This document shows, one piece after another, positions 48,494-60,180 of a stretch of DNA of 64,000 nt (position 1 is the first letter of the stretch; each line of letters begins with the position of its first letter). A program made the translations under genes and the position numbers. Origin of the DNA: Ailurus styani (taxonomy: Eukaryota > Chordata > Mammalia > Carnivora > Ailuridae); the NCBI GenBank assembly GCA_002007465.1, contig LNAC01000743.1:408407-472406 (forward strand), in the 5' to 3' direction. The notes beneath the pieces are model-generated. The model worked only from the letters and a program-made list of their open reading frames with translations, was not told where the DNA came from and did no database searches.

Positions 48494-49656
48494 GTTGCAT
48501 TTCTATACACCAACAACAAGACAGAAGAAATAGAAATTAAGGGGTTGATCCCATTTACAATTGCACCCAAAACCATAAGATACCTAGGAATATATCTAAC
48601 CAAAGAGATAAAGAATCTGTACTCAGAAAACTATAGAATACTCATAAAAGAAATTGAGTAAGACAGAAAGAAATGGGAAAATGTTCCATGCTCATGGACT
48701 GGAAGAACAAATATTGTGAAAATGTCTATGCTACCTAGAGCGATCTACACATTTAATGAAATACCTATCAAAATGCCATCAACTTTTTTCACGGAACTCG
48801 AACAAATAATCCTAAAATTTGTATGGAACCAGAAAAGACCCTGCATAGCCTGAGGAATGTTGAAAAAGAAAATCAAAGCTGGTGGCATCACAATTCCAGA
48901 CTTGAAGCTCTGTTAAAAAGCTGTAATCATCAAGACAGTATGTTATTGGCACAAAAAAAGACACATAGATCAATGGAACAGAATAGAGAACCCAAAAATG
49001 GACCCTCGACTCTATGATCAACTAACAACAAAGCAGTAAAGAATGTCCAATGGAAAAAAAGTCTCTTCAACACATGGTGCTGGGAAAATTGGACAGCCAT
49101 ATGCAGAAGAATGAAACTGGACCATTTCCTTACACCACACACAAAAGTAGACTCAAAATGGAAGAAAGACCTGAATGTGAGACAAAGATCCATCAAAATC
49201 CTTGAAGATAACACAGGTAGCAAATTCTTCGACCTCAGCCACAGCAACTTCTTCCTAGATACATTGCCAAAGGAAAGGGAAGCAAGGGCAAAAATGAACT
49301 ATTGGGATGGCATTAAGATAAAATGCTTTTGCACAGCAAAGGAAACAATCGACAAAACCAAAAGACAACCAACAGAATAGAAGATAATTGCATATAAAAT
49401 TTACAAATATTTTACCAGTATTTTATTTTTTTCATTCTTTGATAAAGCTTTTCTCAAAAAAGTTTTAAATTTTATAAAATCCAATTTTATTGTTTGTACT
49501 TTTCTTGGTATTTCTTAAGAAACCATTGCCAAACACAAGACCACAATTCGTTCCACTGTTTTATTCTAAGGGATATACAGGCATACCTCAAAGATTGTTC
49601 AGGCTTGGTCCCACCTGCAATAAAGAGAATATTACAACAAAACAAGTCATATTTCT

Positions 49657-49856
49657 GGCGCCTGGGTGGCTCAGTGGGTTAGGCCTCTGCCTTTGGCTCA
49701 GGTCGTGATCCCAGGGTCCTGGGATGGAGTCCCACATTGGGCTCTCTGCTCAGCGGAAAGCCTGCTTCCCCCTCCCTCTCTGCCTGCTTCTGGCTACTTG
49801 TGATCTCTCTCTCTCTCTCTCTGTCAAATAAATAAATAAAATCTTTTAAAAAAAAG
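49657..49856 (+). mobile_element. CAN SINE, mustelid type, inside Tigger1
   Basis: Complete SINE; TSD acaagtcatatttct (49642-49656) and gcaagtcattttct (49857-49869). Lies in the non-coding 3' part of the Tigger1. Confidence 0.93.
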
Positions 49857-49987
49857 CAAGTCATTTTCTTGTTTTCTTACTATATATAAATGTAATGTTT
49901 ACACTAAATTGTAGTTTCTTAAGTATGTAATACCATTATGTCTAAAAAACAATGTACATACCTTAATTTAAAAATATTTCATTGCTA

Positions 49988-50184
49988 GGGATGCCTGGGT
50001 GGCTCAGTGGGTTAAAGCCTCTGCCTTCGGCTCAGGTCATGATCTCAGGGTCCTGGGGTCGAGCCCTGCATCAGGCTCCCTGCTCACCAGGGAGCCTGCT
50101 TCCTCCTCTCCCTCTGCCTGCCTCTCTGCCTACTTGTGATCTCTCTCTCTCTCTGTGTCAAATAAATAAAAATAAAATCTTTAA
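49988..50184 (+). mobile_element. CAN SINE, mustelid type, inside Tigger1
   Basis: Complete SINE; TSD aaaatatttcattgcta (49971-49987) and aaaatattttattgcta (50185-50201), one mismatch. Confidence 0.95.
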
Positions 50185-50205
50185 AAAATATTTTATTGCT
50201 AAGAA

Positions 50206-51957
50206 ATGTTAAACATTATCTCAGCATTCAGTGAGTCACAATATTTTCTGGTGGTTTTCTTTCCTCAATGTTGGTGGCTGCTGAGTCATCAGGATGGTGG
50301 TTCCTGAATGTTAGTGTGGCTATGGAAATTTCTTAAAAGCAGACAACAGTGAAGTTTGCCATGTTGATTGACTTTTCCTTTCACAAATCATTTCTTTGTA
50401 ACATGCAATGCTGTTTGATAGCATTTTACCCAAAATAGAACTTCTTTCAAATGGAAGTCAATCATCTCAAACCCTGTTGTTGCTTTATCAACTTTATCAA
50501 TATCAGTGTAGTCTCAGTTCTTTGATGTCATTTCAACAGTCTTCACTGAATCTTCACCAGGAGTAATTTCCATCTCAAAAAACCATTTTCTTGTTAATCC
50601 ATAAGAAGCAGCTCCTCAATAATTAAAGTTTTATTATGAGATGACAGCAATTCAGTTACAACTTTAGGCTCTGCTTCTAATTCTAGTTTTCCTGCAATTT
50701 TCATCACATATGCAATTACTTCTCCATGGAAGTCTTGAACCCCTCAAAGTAATCCATGAAGGTTGGAATCAGCCTCTTCCAATTCCTGTTAATATTGATA
50801 TTTTCAACTCTTACTATGAATCATGAATGTTCTTAATAACATCTAGAAGAGTGAATCCTTTGCACAAGATGTTCATTTTATTTTGCCCAGATCCATCTTG
50901 GAATCAGTACAGCAGCTTTAGCTTTACAAAATGTATTTCTTGATAATAAAATTTTAAAGTCAAAATGACTCCTTAATCCACAGGCTGAAGAATGAATACT
51001 GGGTTAGCTGTCAAGCAAACAACATGAATTTCATTGTACATCTCCATCAGAGCTCTTGGGTGACCAGGTGCATCTTCATTGACCAGTAACATGTTTAAAT
51101 AAATATTTCTCTGAGCAGTAGGTCTCAACAATGGGCTTAAATATTTAGTAAGCCATGTTATAAACCGATGTACTCTCATCTAGGCTTTGTTTTCCCATTA
51201 TAGAGCACAGGCATATTAGATTTAGTGTAATTATTGAGGGTCCTAGGATTTTTGGAATGGTAAATGAGACTTGGCTTCAACTTAAAGTCACCAGGAGCAT
51301 TAGTCCCTAACAATATAGTCAACCTATCTTTTGAAGCTTTGAAGTCAGGCATTCACTTCTCCTCTCTAGGTATGAAAAGTCCTAAATATCTTCTTCCAAT
51401 AGCAGGCTGTTTCATCTATATTGGAAATCTATTTTTTAGTATAGCCAACTAATTATCTATCTAGATCTTCTAGTACCTTGTTGCAGTTTCTACATCAGCC
51501 CTTGTTGCTTCACCTTGCCCTTTCATATAATGGAGATAGCTTCTATTCTTAAACTTTATGAACCAACCTCTGCTGGTTTCAAACTTTTCTTCTGCAGTTT
51601 TGTTACCTTTCTCAGTTTTCACAGAATTGAAGAGAGAACACTGCTCTGGATTAGGTTTTGGTTTCAGGGAATATTGTAGATGGTCTGATCTTCTATCCAG
51701 ACCATTAAATCATTCTTCATATTAGCAAAAATGCTGCTTTACTTTTATATCATCCATGTATTCATTGGAGTAACATTTTTAATTTCCTTCAAGAACTTTT
51801 TCTTCTCATTCACAACTTGGCCAACTGCTTGGCACAAGAGACTAACTTTCAACATATCTTAGTTTTCAACATGCTATCTTCACTAAGATTAATCATTTTT
51901 AGCTTTTATGTAAAGTGAAAGATGTGTGATTCTTTAACTTGAAAACTTAGAAGCCAT
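50206..51957 (-). pseudogene. Tigger1 transposase pseudogene
   Basis: Minus-strand remnant of the pogo-like DDE transposase, from the ATG at 51957 ('acaatggcttctaagttttc') to near 50206; about 1.75 kb, matching the family's coding length of just under 600 codons. Recognisable blocks in order: N-terminal helix-turn-helix part (about 51900-51780), the first-aspartate block N-I-D-E-T-A with Y-W-K-K (Asp codon at 51416-51414), and the longest intact frame, 51179-50973, with APGHPRALMEMYNEIHVVCL and FILQPVD. The second-aspartate block there reads L-L-V-N-E-D-A-P-G-H. Stops and indels interrupt the frame throughout. Such transposases founded the host TIGD genes, but nothing suggests domestication here. 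Confidence 0.88.
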
Positions 51958-52640
51958 TGTAGGGTTGTTAATTGGCCTAAATTCAGTATTGTTTTATCTT
52001 AGGGAATAGGAATGCTCAATGAGAGGAAGGCAGACAAGGGAACAGACAGTAAGTGGAGCAGTCAACACACACACAACATTAACTAAATTTGCTATCTCAT
52101 ATGGGTGTGGTTTGTTGTGCTTCAAAAAATTACAGTAGTAACATCAAAAAAATACAATAGTAACAACACATATCACCATAACAAATATAATAATTCTGAA
52201 AAAGTTTAAAATATTGTGAGAATTACCAAAACGTGGCACAGGAACAAGAGAGAAATGCTGCTGGAAAATAATACCAAAAGACTTGCTCAGTGCAAGTTGC
52301 CACAATTCTTCAATATGTAAAAAGTACAGTATCTGTGAATAGTAATAAAGTGAAGCATATAAAATAGGGTGTGCCAATATAAGTTTAGATCTCATGTTTA
52401 AATCTATAATATGCTTTGAGCTAATTGTAAATGATGTAAGGTAGTATTCTATTTTCAACCTCCCGCATGTGGATATCTAGCAGAATTTGTTGAAAAGACT
52501 ATTCTTTTCCCCATTGAATTGACTGGCATAACATTATATTTTAAACCATATAAATAGATTAAATCCCTCTAAAATCTGTATTATATTAAAATTTTTGATT
52601 GGTCAGCTGTACAAATTTGAGGCTTAAAATATTGAACTTG

Positions 52641-55284
52641 AACAGTAAGTTAGAAAGAGACATGAAAATATGGACACAACTAAGAGGGGGATTGTTGTAA
52701 AAATAATCAGGACTGAACAATTACCCTATCTGGTGCTCTGGGGTAGTATGAAAGAGAGGAGAGTGATTTTCAGTGAGATATTCATTTGGTAACTAGAGCA
52801 ACATTCAGAGAAATGGATTTTACCTCATAGGCTAACCAATCACAAAATCAAGAATTATATTTCTTTTCTTTTGCTCTGTTCTTCACTTTCTAGTTAGAAC
52901 TCTATAATATATTCCAACTTTCTATAAAGTGCTACAGTATCTAGTATTTTTTGAATCTCCATATCTGTCATATACTTTGCCATATAACTTGCATAATTCC
53001 ATGTTCTGAATCAGTGAATATAATAGTTTTAAAAGTATGAAATAGTAGGTATGGAATATTTACCATAGAAATAGAGACTATCTATTAATTTTCAATATAT
53101 CAACATATATTAGTTACTCTATGACTTGTGGAGGTTTTGGAGAATGATATTTGATAGGTAATGCTACTTACTGTTTATCATTGGAACAAGTCACTTAATA
53201 AATCTCTGCCTCCAGGCTTTACAAAGCAGTCTCAGTTTAAAATCAGTCAACTTTACTATAAATCCCATTCTTATTCTACTACACCCTCCCCAAAAGATAC
53301 AATAAATGACAGAGAAAATGTAAATAATATAATAATTTGCAGTGTCATTTTCTTTAAAAAAAGGATACCTGGTTTTCAAATTATTTCACATAATTTTAAG
53401 TATTTAGAAATTAAAAAATTCTGGATTCCTTGTATCACACAGAATAAGAACTACCGTTGAATAAATAAACTTTACATAAACAATGCTACAAATAAATTTG
53501 ATACTAGTATTGTCTGTAGCTTGAGAAACAACAGATTGCATTATTTTGAGTGTTTTCACCTTGTGGATTCCTCTAAACTCATATGTCAAGTAACTATGGA
53601 AATTCTGAGTCAGAGTTAGAAGGGTGGATTAAATGACTCTACACTACATGTAGCCACATCACAAATGCGTGACAATTTGGAATATGTTCTAAGCTGAAAG
53701 TAGCACCACAGTTCTTTGGACATACAATGAGGGTATCTGAAACAAGTATCTTTGAGGAACTGCAGCTGAAATTAATAGGTGGATAGAGGGAAGAAGAGAT
53801 GTGAAGACATATGGTAGGAATGTTGATATAGTTAGAAGTACTTATCTTTTGTCATCAGAGGCTATCCTTAACATTAAAATTTGCATTTAGTGGTTTTAAA
53901 AATGAATGTGTCAGTGATTACATGAGAAACTCACCTACAGAGAATTTAGATGAAGATTCAGAATTGTTTATAAATTAAATGCTACTTGCATTTTATAACA
54001 ACATATTTTACAAAAAGGATTTATCACAAAATATTCAGGTACTCCACTTCTATTTTATCAAATATGATTCAGTACATATTTATACACATATTTTTATTCA
54101 TTCTGTTTTCTCTCAGTAATATAAACTTTAAAGAATACCCCTATAAATTTTATTTGTTTTATTTTGAAATTTGACTTAGATGCAGAAACAGGGCATTTAA
54201 CTTCAGATTTTCTTTCCATATAATGCTGATTTCACTTGTAAACTTTCTGTTTATATATCAGATCTGCTAAGGAAATTGAAGCGTAGGTATTTTTTTGTAA
54301 AATCAGTCTGCATTGTTGTTGGCTCCAGATATTCTTGTAAAAAGGCAATAGATACAATAAATAAAATCTTGGAAACTTGTAATTCATTGAAAATTCAAAC
54401 TCCTCATTGGAATATCCTCAGCCCTGTGTGCATGTAAGCATTAGTTAAAATCATTAACCTCAGAAAGAACAAGTTTACCTTTTATTTTATTCTTTCATAA
54501 TCCATTTCACAAGACAAATGACTTCTCTATAGATAGTTGGTTTAAACATGTAAGCAATATTTTGGATTTGACATGTTGCCTACACATCAAAATCTCTATC
54601 CTGGTATGAGGTCATTTCTGAGTTTATAACATTTCTGCTAAAGAATGTGAATTGCTGAGGAAGCAGTGGAATAGCAATGCTATATGTAACTTCACTTCCC
54701 TGAATATTATTGCTAGGGAAGGAGAATGGTTCAGTGGAACAAACACTAAAGTAGATTTGAGAAACAATGCCTATGTGCAAAATTTAAAAAAATACTTGAA
54801 TTTCCTGAGCCAGTTTTTATGCTTGTAAAGAGTAATGTATAAGCCACAAAGCACCATCGAAATATAAGGAATTAGTGATGGTTAATTTAAGAGTATTAAT
54901 CATTTCTTAGACAAGTTACTGCTATCCCCAGATATTAAAATTTATCTTCATATTAATATGTTTTTGTTTTGTTTCCCATTCCCTGCATGTTGAAAATCAG
55001 ATTTCCTTATGATGAGAAATATGGGATTGTTAGTGATAATCTATGTTGAAAAGCTTTGTCTTCATTCATATATAGACTCTTTCACCAAATTAGTACTTCA
55101 GATTATCAGTAACTAAAGTGATGAATCTTAATTTATTTGGATTTTCCCTTATTGTTGACCATCAGTTAAGTTCAGAGAGTAGTTCAGTTATAATACTATC
55201 ACACAATTTCTGTACACTTTTTTTCTCTTTGACTAATAAAGATCAAAACTTTGAATGTTTTGTGTTGATACATATAAAAATAAG
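52641..55284. other. Unassigned AT-rich intergenic sequence (longest repeat-poor stretch)
   Basis: About 2.6 kb without a recognised SINE, L1, LTR or DNA transposon. Open frames of 60-100 codons (for example 53161-53460) show no domain, no codon pattern and no splice context that I trust. If this window has conserved regulatory sequence, it is most likely here or at 19228-21724. Confidence 0.5.
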
Positions 55285-56285
55285 TATGACTTCATCAAGA
55301 TAAAAAGCTTCTGCACAGCAAAGGAACCCATCAACAAAACTAAAAGGCAACCTATGGTATGAGAGAAGATATTTGCAAATGACATCAGATAAAGGAGTGG
55401 TATCCAAGATCTATAAAGAACTTTCTAAACTCAACACCCAAAAAAATCAAAGAATTCAGTCAAGAAATGGGCAGAAGACATGAACAGACATTTCCCCAAA
55501 GAAGACATGCAAATGGCCAACAGACACATGAAAAAATGTTGAACATCACTTGTCATCAGGGAAAAACAAAAGAAACCCAAATTGAGATACCACTTTACAC
55601 CAGTTAGGATGGGAAAAATTAACAAGATAGGAAACAGCAAATATTGGCAAGGATGTGGAGAAAAGGAAACCCTTTTACACTGTTGGTGGGAATGCAAGTT
55701 GGTACAGTTACTTTGTAGATTGCTCAAGAAGTTAAAAATAGAGCTACCCTACAACCCTGCAATTGCACTACTGGATATTTACCACAAAGTTAAAGGTGTA
55801 GTGAAATGAATGGACATCTGCACCCCAATGTTCATAGCAGCAGTGTCCATGATAGCCAAACTGTAGAAGGAGCTTACATGTCCTTCAATAGATGAATGGA
55901 TAAAGAAGATGTGGTTTATATATACAATGGAATATTGCTCAACCATCGGAAAGAATACATACCTACCATGTGCATCAATATAGATGTAACTGGAAGGTAT
56001 TACACTAATTGAAATAAGTCAAGCAGAGAAAGACAATTATCATATGGTTTCACTTACATGTAGAACATTAGGAATAGTGCAGAGGACAGTAGGGGAATGG
56101 AGGGAAAACTAATGGGAAGAAATCAGAGAAGAACACAAACTATGAGGGATTCTTAACTCTGGGAAACAAACTGAGGGTTGCTGAAGGGGTGGTTGATTGG
56201 CAGATAGGGCAACTGGTTGAGGAGCATTAAGGAAGGCACAAGAAATCTCATGTTTTAATAGATTAGTACTTCAAAAATAGATTAC
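55285..56285 (+). mobile_element. 5'-truncated LINE-1 (ORF2 C-terminus and 3' UTR)
   Basis: Starts 'atgacttcatcaagataaaa', runs through the C-terminal ORF2 region ('ggcaaggatgtggagaaaag', 'gggaatgcaagttggtacag', 'gatgaatggataaagaagat') and a diverged 3' UTR. The frame at 55582-55809 is L1-like ([20 protein letters not shown]) and then stops. The exact 3' end is unclear. Confidence 0.85.
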
Positions 56286-56754
56286 TATATATAATGAAGA
56301 AGAAGCATTGTATAAAAAAAAGCATGTGTATAATTTAAGACATACTTTAGGTGAGTACCTTTAATTATATTAAAACTGTGATTTTCACCAAAGGCCAATA
56401 TAAATTTTCAACTTAAAAAATTGGGCAATTAATATTTATTTGTAAAATTAGACTGAAGTTTATTAACAAAATTAGTTTTATAGTTCTTTTATAATTATTA
56501 TAATAGTAAAAGTCATTAATATTGTAGACATTCATTTTTGAACATTTTTTCACTGGTCATATTCCTAAAATTGTACAATCTTAAAAAAGTAACTAACATA
56601 AACATACATTTTTCCCAGAAAAAATTGGTTAATGATAACAACATAGGAAAAAATCAGGAAGTCTTCACCTATTATTCCAAAAACTATATTTTTCTACCAT
56701 AAAAAGTACATTTGCTATGAAGAATAATTCTGTCTTTAATAAGGCAAGAGTTAG
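56286..56754. other. Unassigned AT-rich sequence
   Basis: Nothing recognised. Confidence 0.5.
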
Positions 56755-56941
56755 GGGCGCCTGGGTGGCTCAGATGGTAAGTGTTTGCCTTCGGCTCAGG
56801 TCATGATCCCAGTGTCCTGGGATCAAGTCTTGCGTTGGACTCCCTGCTTGGCAGGGAGTCTGCTTCCCTCTCTCCCTCTCCTGCTCCCCCTACTTGTGCT
56901 CTTTTGCCCTATCTAAGATAAATAAATAAAACCATTTAAAA
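56755..56941 (+). mobile_element. CAN SINE, older subfamily
   Basis: Head 'ggggcgcctgggtggctcag' with 'atggtaagtgtttgcc', 'ctgctccccctacttgtgct' body and A-rich tail. TSD not clear. Confidence 0.93.
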
Positions 56942-57443
56942 AGTAAAATAAAGGGTTAATAATATAACAAGATGACATAATCTATTTAAATATAAATTTT
57001 ATAAAGGTAATAAAATATGGAGTTATTTTTAAGGCTTAAAAACATGATGTAATTTATTATTTTTAATGATCAATAAAGTTTCAATTACTTGTGACAATAA
57101 AGTTAACATTGTAATCCCCCAAGATATAAACTTATGTAATACTAAAAAGATTAATGAAATTGTCAGCAGTGCTAAACTTAGAAGAAACATTTATTATGAA
57201 CAAAGAAAGTCTTGCTGAAGTTCTCAAAACACGTTTTCCGTCGACAAGGCAAAAACTGAAAATATGTAAAAAACCTTATTAGCCCATTTGATGAAGTGCT
57301 GAAAGGCTTTTCAGGCTGCCTATTGAATTAACAGGAAAAACAATCGAGTACTTTAATTGATACACCACACTGCCAAAGAGTCAGCTAACTGGATTTGGGT
57401 AGCTTTATTAAAACTGGGTTGGATGCATAGGCTGAGAGCTATT
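56942..57443. other. Unassigned AT-rich sequence
   Basis: Nothing recognised. A cluster at 57230-57360 is less AT-rich and has CpGs ('ttttccgtcgacaagg') but no frame of note. Confidence 0.5.
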
Positions 57444-57570
57444 TTTTTTTTACTTTATTTTTCAGTGATCCAAGATTCATTGTTTATGCACCACACCCAG
57501 TGCTCCATGCAATGCATGCCCTCCTTAATACCCACCACCAGGCTCATCCAACCCCCAACCCCCTCCCCTC
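57444..57570 (-). mobile_element. Short 5'-truncated L1 3' UTR insertion
   Basis: Poly(T), 'cagtgatccaagattcattg', 'gtgctccatgcaatgcatgc', 'tacccaccaccaggctcatc': about 125 bases of the 'cttggatcactg' 3' UTR lineage, antisense. Flanks gctatttttt and gatatttttt may be the TSD. Confidence 0.85.
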
Positions 57571-57581
57571 CATGATACTCA

Positions 57582-58010
57582 GATATTTTTTTAATGTAGT
57601 AAAACACAAGGTCAAAGCCTGCATTCTTTTAAAAAAATCATTAAATTAGTTAGTTAACATAAGTTTGTATTCTGAGACTGCTTTCCCTTGCATTAGATTA
57701 ACAAATTGAAAAGTGCTATCGGAATACAGAACGTAGTATAGAATCAAGTGCTAACTATCTAGGTGCACTTTCACCAGTTTAATGGAAAGGAAAATAAAGT
57801 ATTGCAATTGTTACTATCATTAAGAAAAGTGACCTTAATTCTCCCAAGAACTCAAGGTATAAGAAAATATAAATTACCTATTTTAACTGTGAAACGGAAC
57901 ATGGAAGTGGGCAAGATTCACTGATTGAAAGATACAGAAGCCATTATATTAAACATGGCAAACATTTCAAATTTATTAAAATCTTGTTAATAAATCCCTG
58001 CAAGGCTTAA
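57582..58010. other. Unassigned sequence
   Basis: Nothing recognised; no coding signal. Confidence 0.5.
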
Positions 58011-58011
58011 G

Positions 58012-59364
58012 ACAGTTTCCTTAATAAATGGTGCTGGGAAAATTGGACAGATACATACGGAAGAATGAAACTCGACCATTCTCTTACATCATACACAAAG
58101 ATAGTCTCAAAATGGATTAAATACTTCAATGTGACACAGGAATCCATCAAAATCCTTGAGGAGAACAGAGGCAGTAACCTCTTTGACATCAGCCACAGCA
58201 ACTTCTTTCAAGAACGTCTCCAAAGGCAAGGGAAGCCAAAATGAACTTTTGGGACTTCATCAAGATAAAAAGCTTCTGTGGAGCAAAGGAAACAGTCAAC
58301 AAAACTAAGAGACAAGCCCACAGAATGGGAGAAGATATTTTCAAATTGACATTACAGATAAAGGGCTGGTATCCAAGATCTGTAAGGAACTTCTCAAGTT
58401 CAACACCCAAATACCCAAATAATCCAGTCAAAAAATGAGCAAAAGACATGAACAGACACTTCTCCAAAGAAGACATATGAATGCCTAGCAGACACATGAA
58501 AACATGTTCAACATCATTAGCCATCAGTAAAATTTAAATCAAAACCACATTGGGATACCTCCTTACACCAGTTAGAATGGCAAAAATTGACAAGGCAGAA
58601 AACAAGAAATGTTGGAGATGATGTGGAGAAAGGGGAACCCTTTTACCCTGTTGGTGGGAATACAAGTTGGTACAGCCACTTTGGAAAACAGTATGGAGGC
58701 TCCTCAAAGTTAAAAATAGAGCTATCCTACAACCCAGCAATTGTACTACTGGGTATTTACTTCAAAGATACAGATGTAGTGAAAAGAGGGGCCACATGCA
58801 CCCCAATGTTCATACCAGCAATGTCCACGATAACCAAACTGTGGAAGGAGCTGAGATGCCCTTCAACAGATGAATGGATAAAGAAGATGTGGTCCATATA
58901 TATAATGGAATATTACTCACCCATCAGAAAATATGTATACCCACCACTGGCATCGAAATAGATGGAACTGGAGGGGATTATGCTAAGTGTAATAAGTCAA
59001 CAGAGAAAGACAATTATCATATAGTTTCACTCATATGTGGAACACATGGAATAGCACAGAGGACATTAGGGGAAGGATGGGAAAATTGAATTGGGGGAAT
59101 TCAGAGGGGGAAAAGAACCTTGAGTGTCTATGGACTCTGGGAAAAAATCTGAGGGTTTCACAGGGATGGGGGTTGATGGATGGATTAGTCAGATGGTGGG
59201 TATTGGGGTATGTATGTTGAGATGAGCACTGGGCATTATATGCAGCTAGGAATCACTGAGCACTGCATCAAGAATTATTGAGTATATGATTTATTTATTT
59301 ATGATTTATTTATTATTAATATTATATGATGGCTAACTGAACATAATTAAAATAATTAAGAAAA
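58012..59364 (+). mobile_element. 5'-truncated LINE-1 (ORF2 C-terminus and 3' UTR)
   Basis: Starts within ORF2 ('acagtttccttaataaatgg', then 'ggtgctgggaaaattggaca') and runs to a 3' end with ATTTATTT-rich sequence near 59290-59350. The frame at 58587-58961 keeps ORF2-like segments (CPSTDEWIKKMWSIYIMEYY) but others are frameshifted. It abuts the next L1. Confidence 0.85.
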
Positions 59365-60143
59365 ATACTTTAACAAAAGATTAAGAAGAGCACTATAATA
59401 TAATAAAAGTGTTTATCCAACAAGAAGATCTTAATTTTGTATATATTTATATATTCAACTTGGGAGAACCCAAATATATAAATAAGCACAAAGAAATTCA
59501 TTGATAATAATACAAAAATATTAGGGCCTTTTAACACCTCATTTGTATCAATGGCACAGATCATCTAAGCAGAATATGAACAATGAAACAATGGCTTTGA
59601 ATGACACAGTAGACCCAATGGACTTAACCTATACATTCAGAACATTTCATCCTAAAGCTGCAGAACATTCTTTTTGAGTGCACATGGAACATTCTCCAGA
59701 ATGGATCACATACTGCATCACCAATCAAGCCTCAACAAATACAAAAGATTTGAGATCACATCATGCATATTTTTGGACCCAAATGCTATGAAACTTTTCA
59801 GCTAAGAGAAAATTTTTAGAAAGACCACAAATACATGGAGATCAAAGAAGATCTTTCTAAAGAATGATTTTGTTAACTAGGAATTAAAGAGGAAATACAA
59901 AAAAAATACATGGAAGCAATTGAAAATAAAAACACTCCAGTCCAAAACTTTTGGGACTTAACAAAGGCAGCACTAAGAGGGGAGTATATTGTAATACAGG
60001 CCTACCTCAAGAAGAAAAAGGCTCAAATACTAACTTTACACCTAAAGGAGCTATGAAAAGAACAGCAAATGTAGCTTAAATCCAGCAGATGAAGGAAAAT
60101 AATAAGTTTATATCCAGAATAAATTATATAGAAAGAACAGTGA

Positions 60144-60180
60144 CACCACCACCACCACCACCGCCAACAACAACAACAAA
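60144..60180. repeat. Compound (ACC)n(AAC)n microsatellite
   Basis: (CAC)n then (AAC)n trinucleotide units inside L1 ORF2. Confidence 0.93.

Larger units (their letters stand above)
46978..49390 (-). mobile_element. 5'-inverted (twin-primed) LINE-1
   Basis: 46978-48028 is L1 3' UTR and ORF2 C-terminus in antisense. At about 48029 the orientation flips: 48030-49390 is ORF2 in sense, from the RT region ('gaaaggacaagaaccgtatg') to 'aaaagacaaccaacagaata'. The sense part stops at the same L1 position at which the antisense part begins ('aaaggcaactgacagaatgg'), with about 20-25 bases in both. A 15-base TSD with one mismatch bounds the whole: catatataatttaca (46963-46977) and catataaaatttaca (49391-49405). 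This is the structure expected from twin priming in one integration. Confidence 0.92.
49578..52377 (-). mobile_element. Complete Tigger1 (pogo/Tc1-mariner) DNA transposon
   Basis: The left end starts 'caggcatacctcaaag' at 49578 after TA (49576-49577); the right end is 'aaatagggtgtgcc' with TA at 52378-52379. The ends are decayed inverted repeats ('cttcaatatgtaaaaagtac' near 52310 is the subterminal part). Minus the two SINEs and their TSDs, about 2.37 kb remains, close to the 2.4 kb expected of Tigger1. On the minus strand it carries the 5' region ('aaattaccaaaacgtggc' reversed), a broken transposase and a 3' region with 'aaggtatgtacattgttttt' (reverse of 49940-49965). It is inserted in the ancient L1. 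Confidence 0.92.
45567..52640 (-). mobile_element. Ancient L1M-type LINE-1, minus strand, host to nested insertions
   Basis: Pieces of one old L1 in antisense: 45567-46034, 46229-46632, 46818-46977, 49391-49577 and 52378 to about 52640. They read in L1 order: 3' UTR ('gtgcaaccatcaccactatc'), ORF2 C-terminus ('ggccaaactgttttccaaag'), then 'aaaccattgccaaacacaag', and after the Tigger1 'catgtggatatctagcagaa' with 'ttgttgaaaagactattctt'. Removing two SINEs, one L1 and one Tigger1 restores collinearity. Confidence 0.8.

Noticed and set aside
50973..51179. Possible domesticated Tigger-derived (TIGD-like) gene
   Set aside because: The frame is short, the remaining transposase is interrupted by stops and indels, and terminal repeats with TA targets are present, so it is an ordinary dead transposon.
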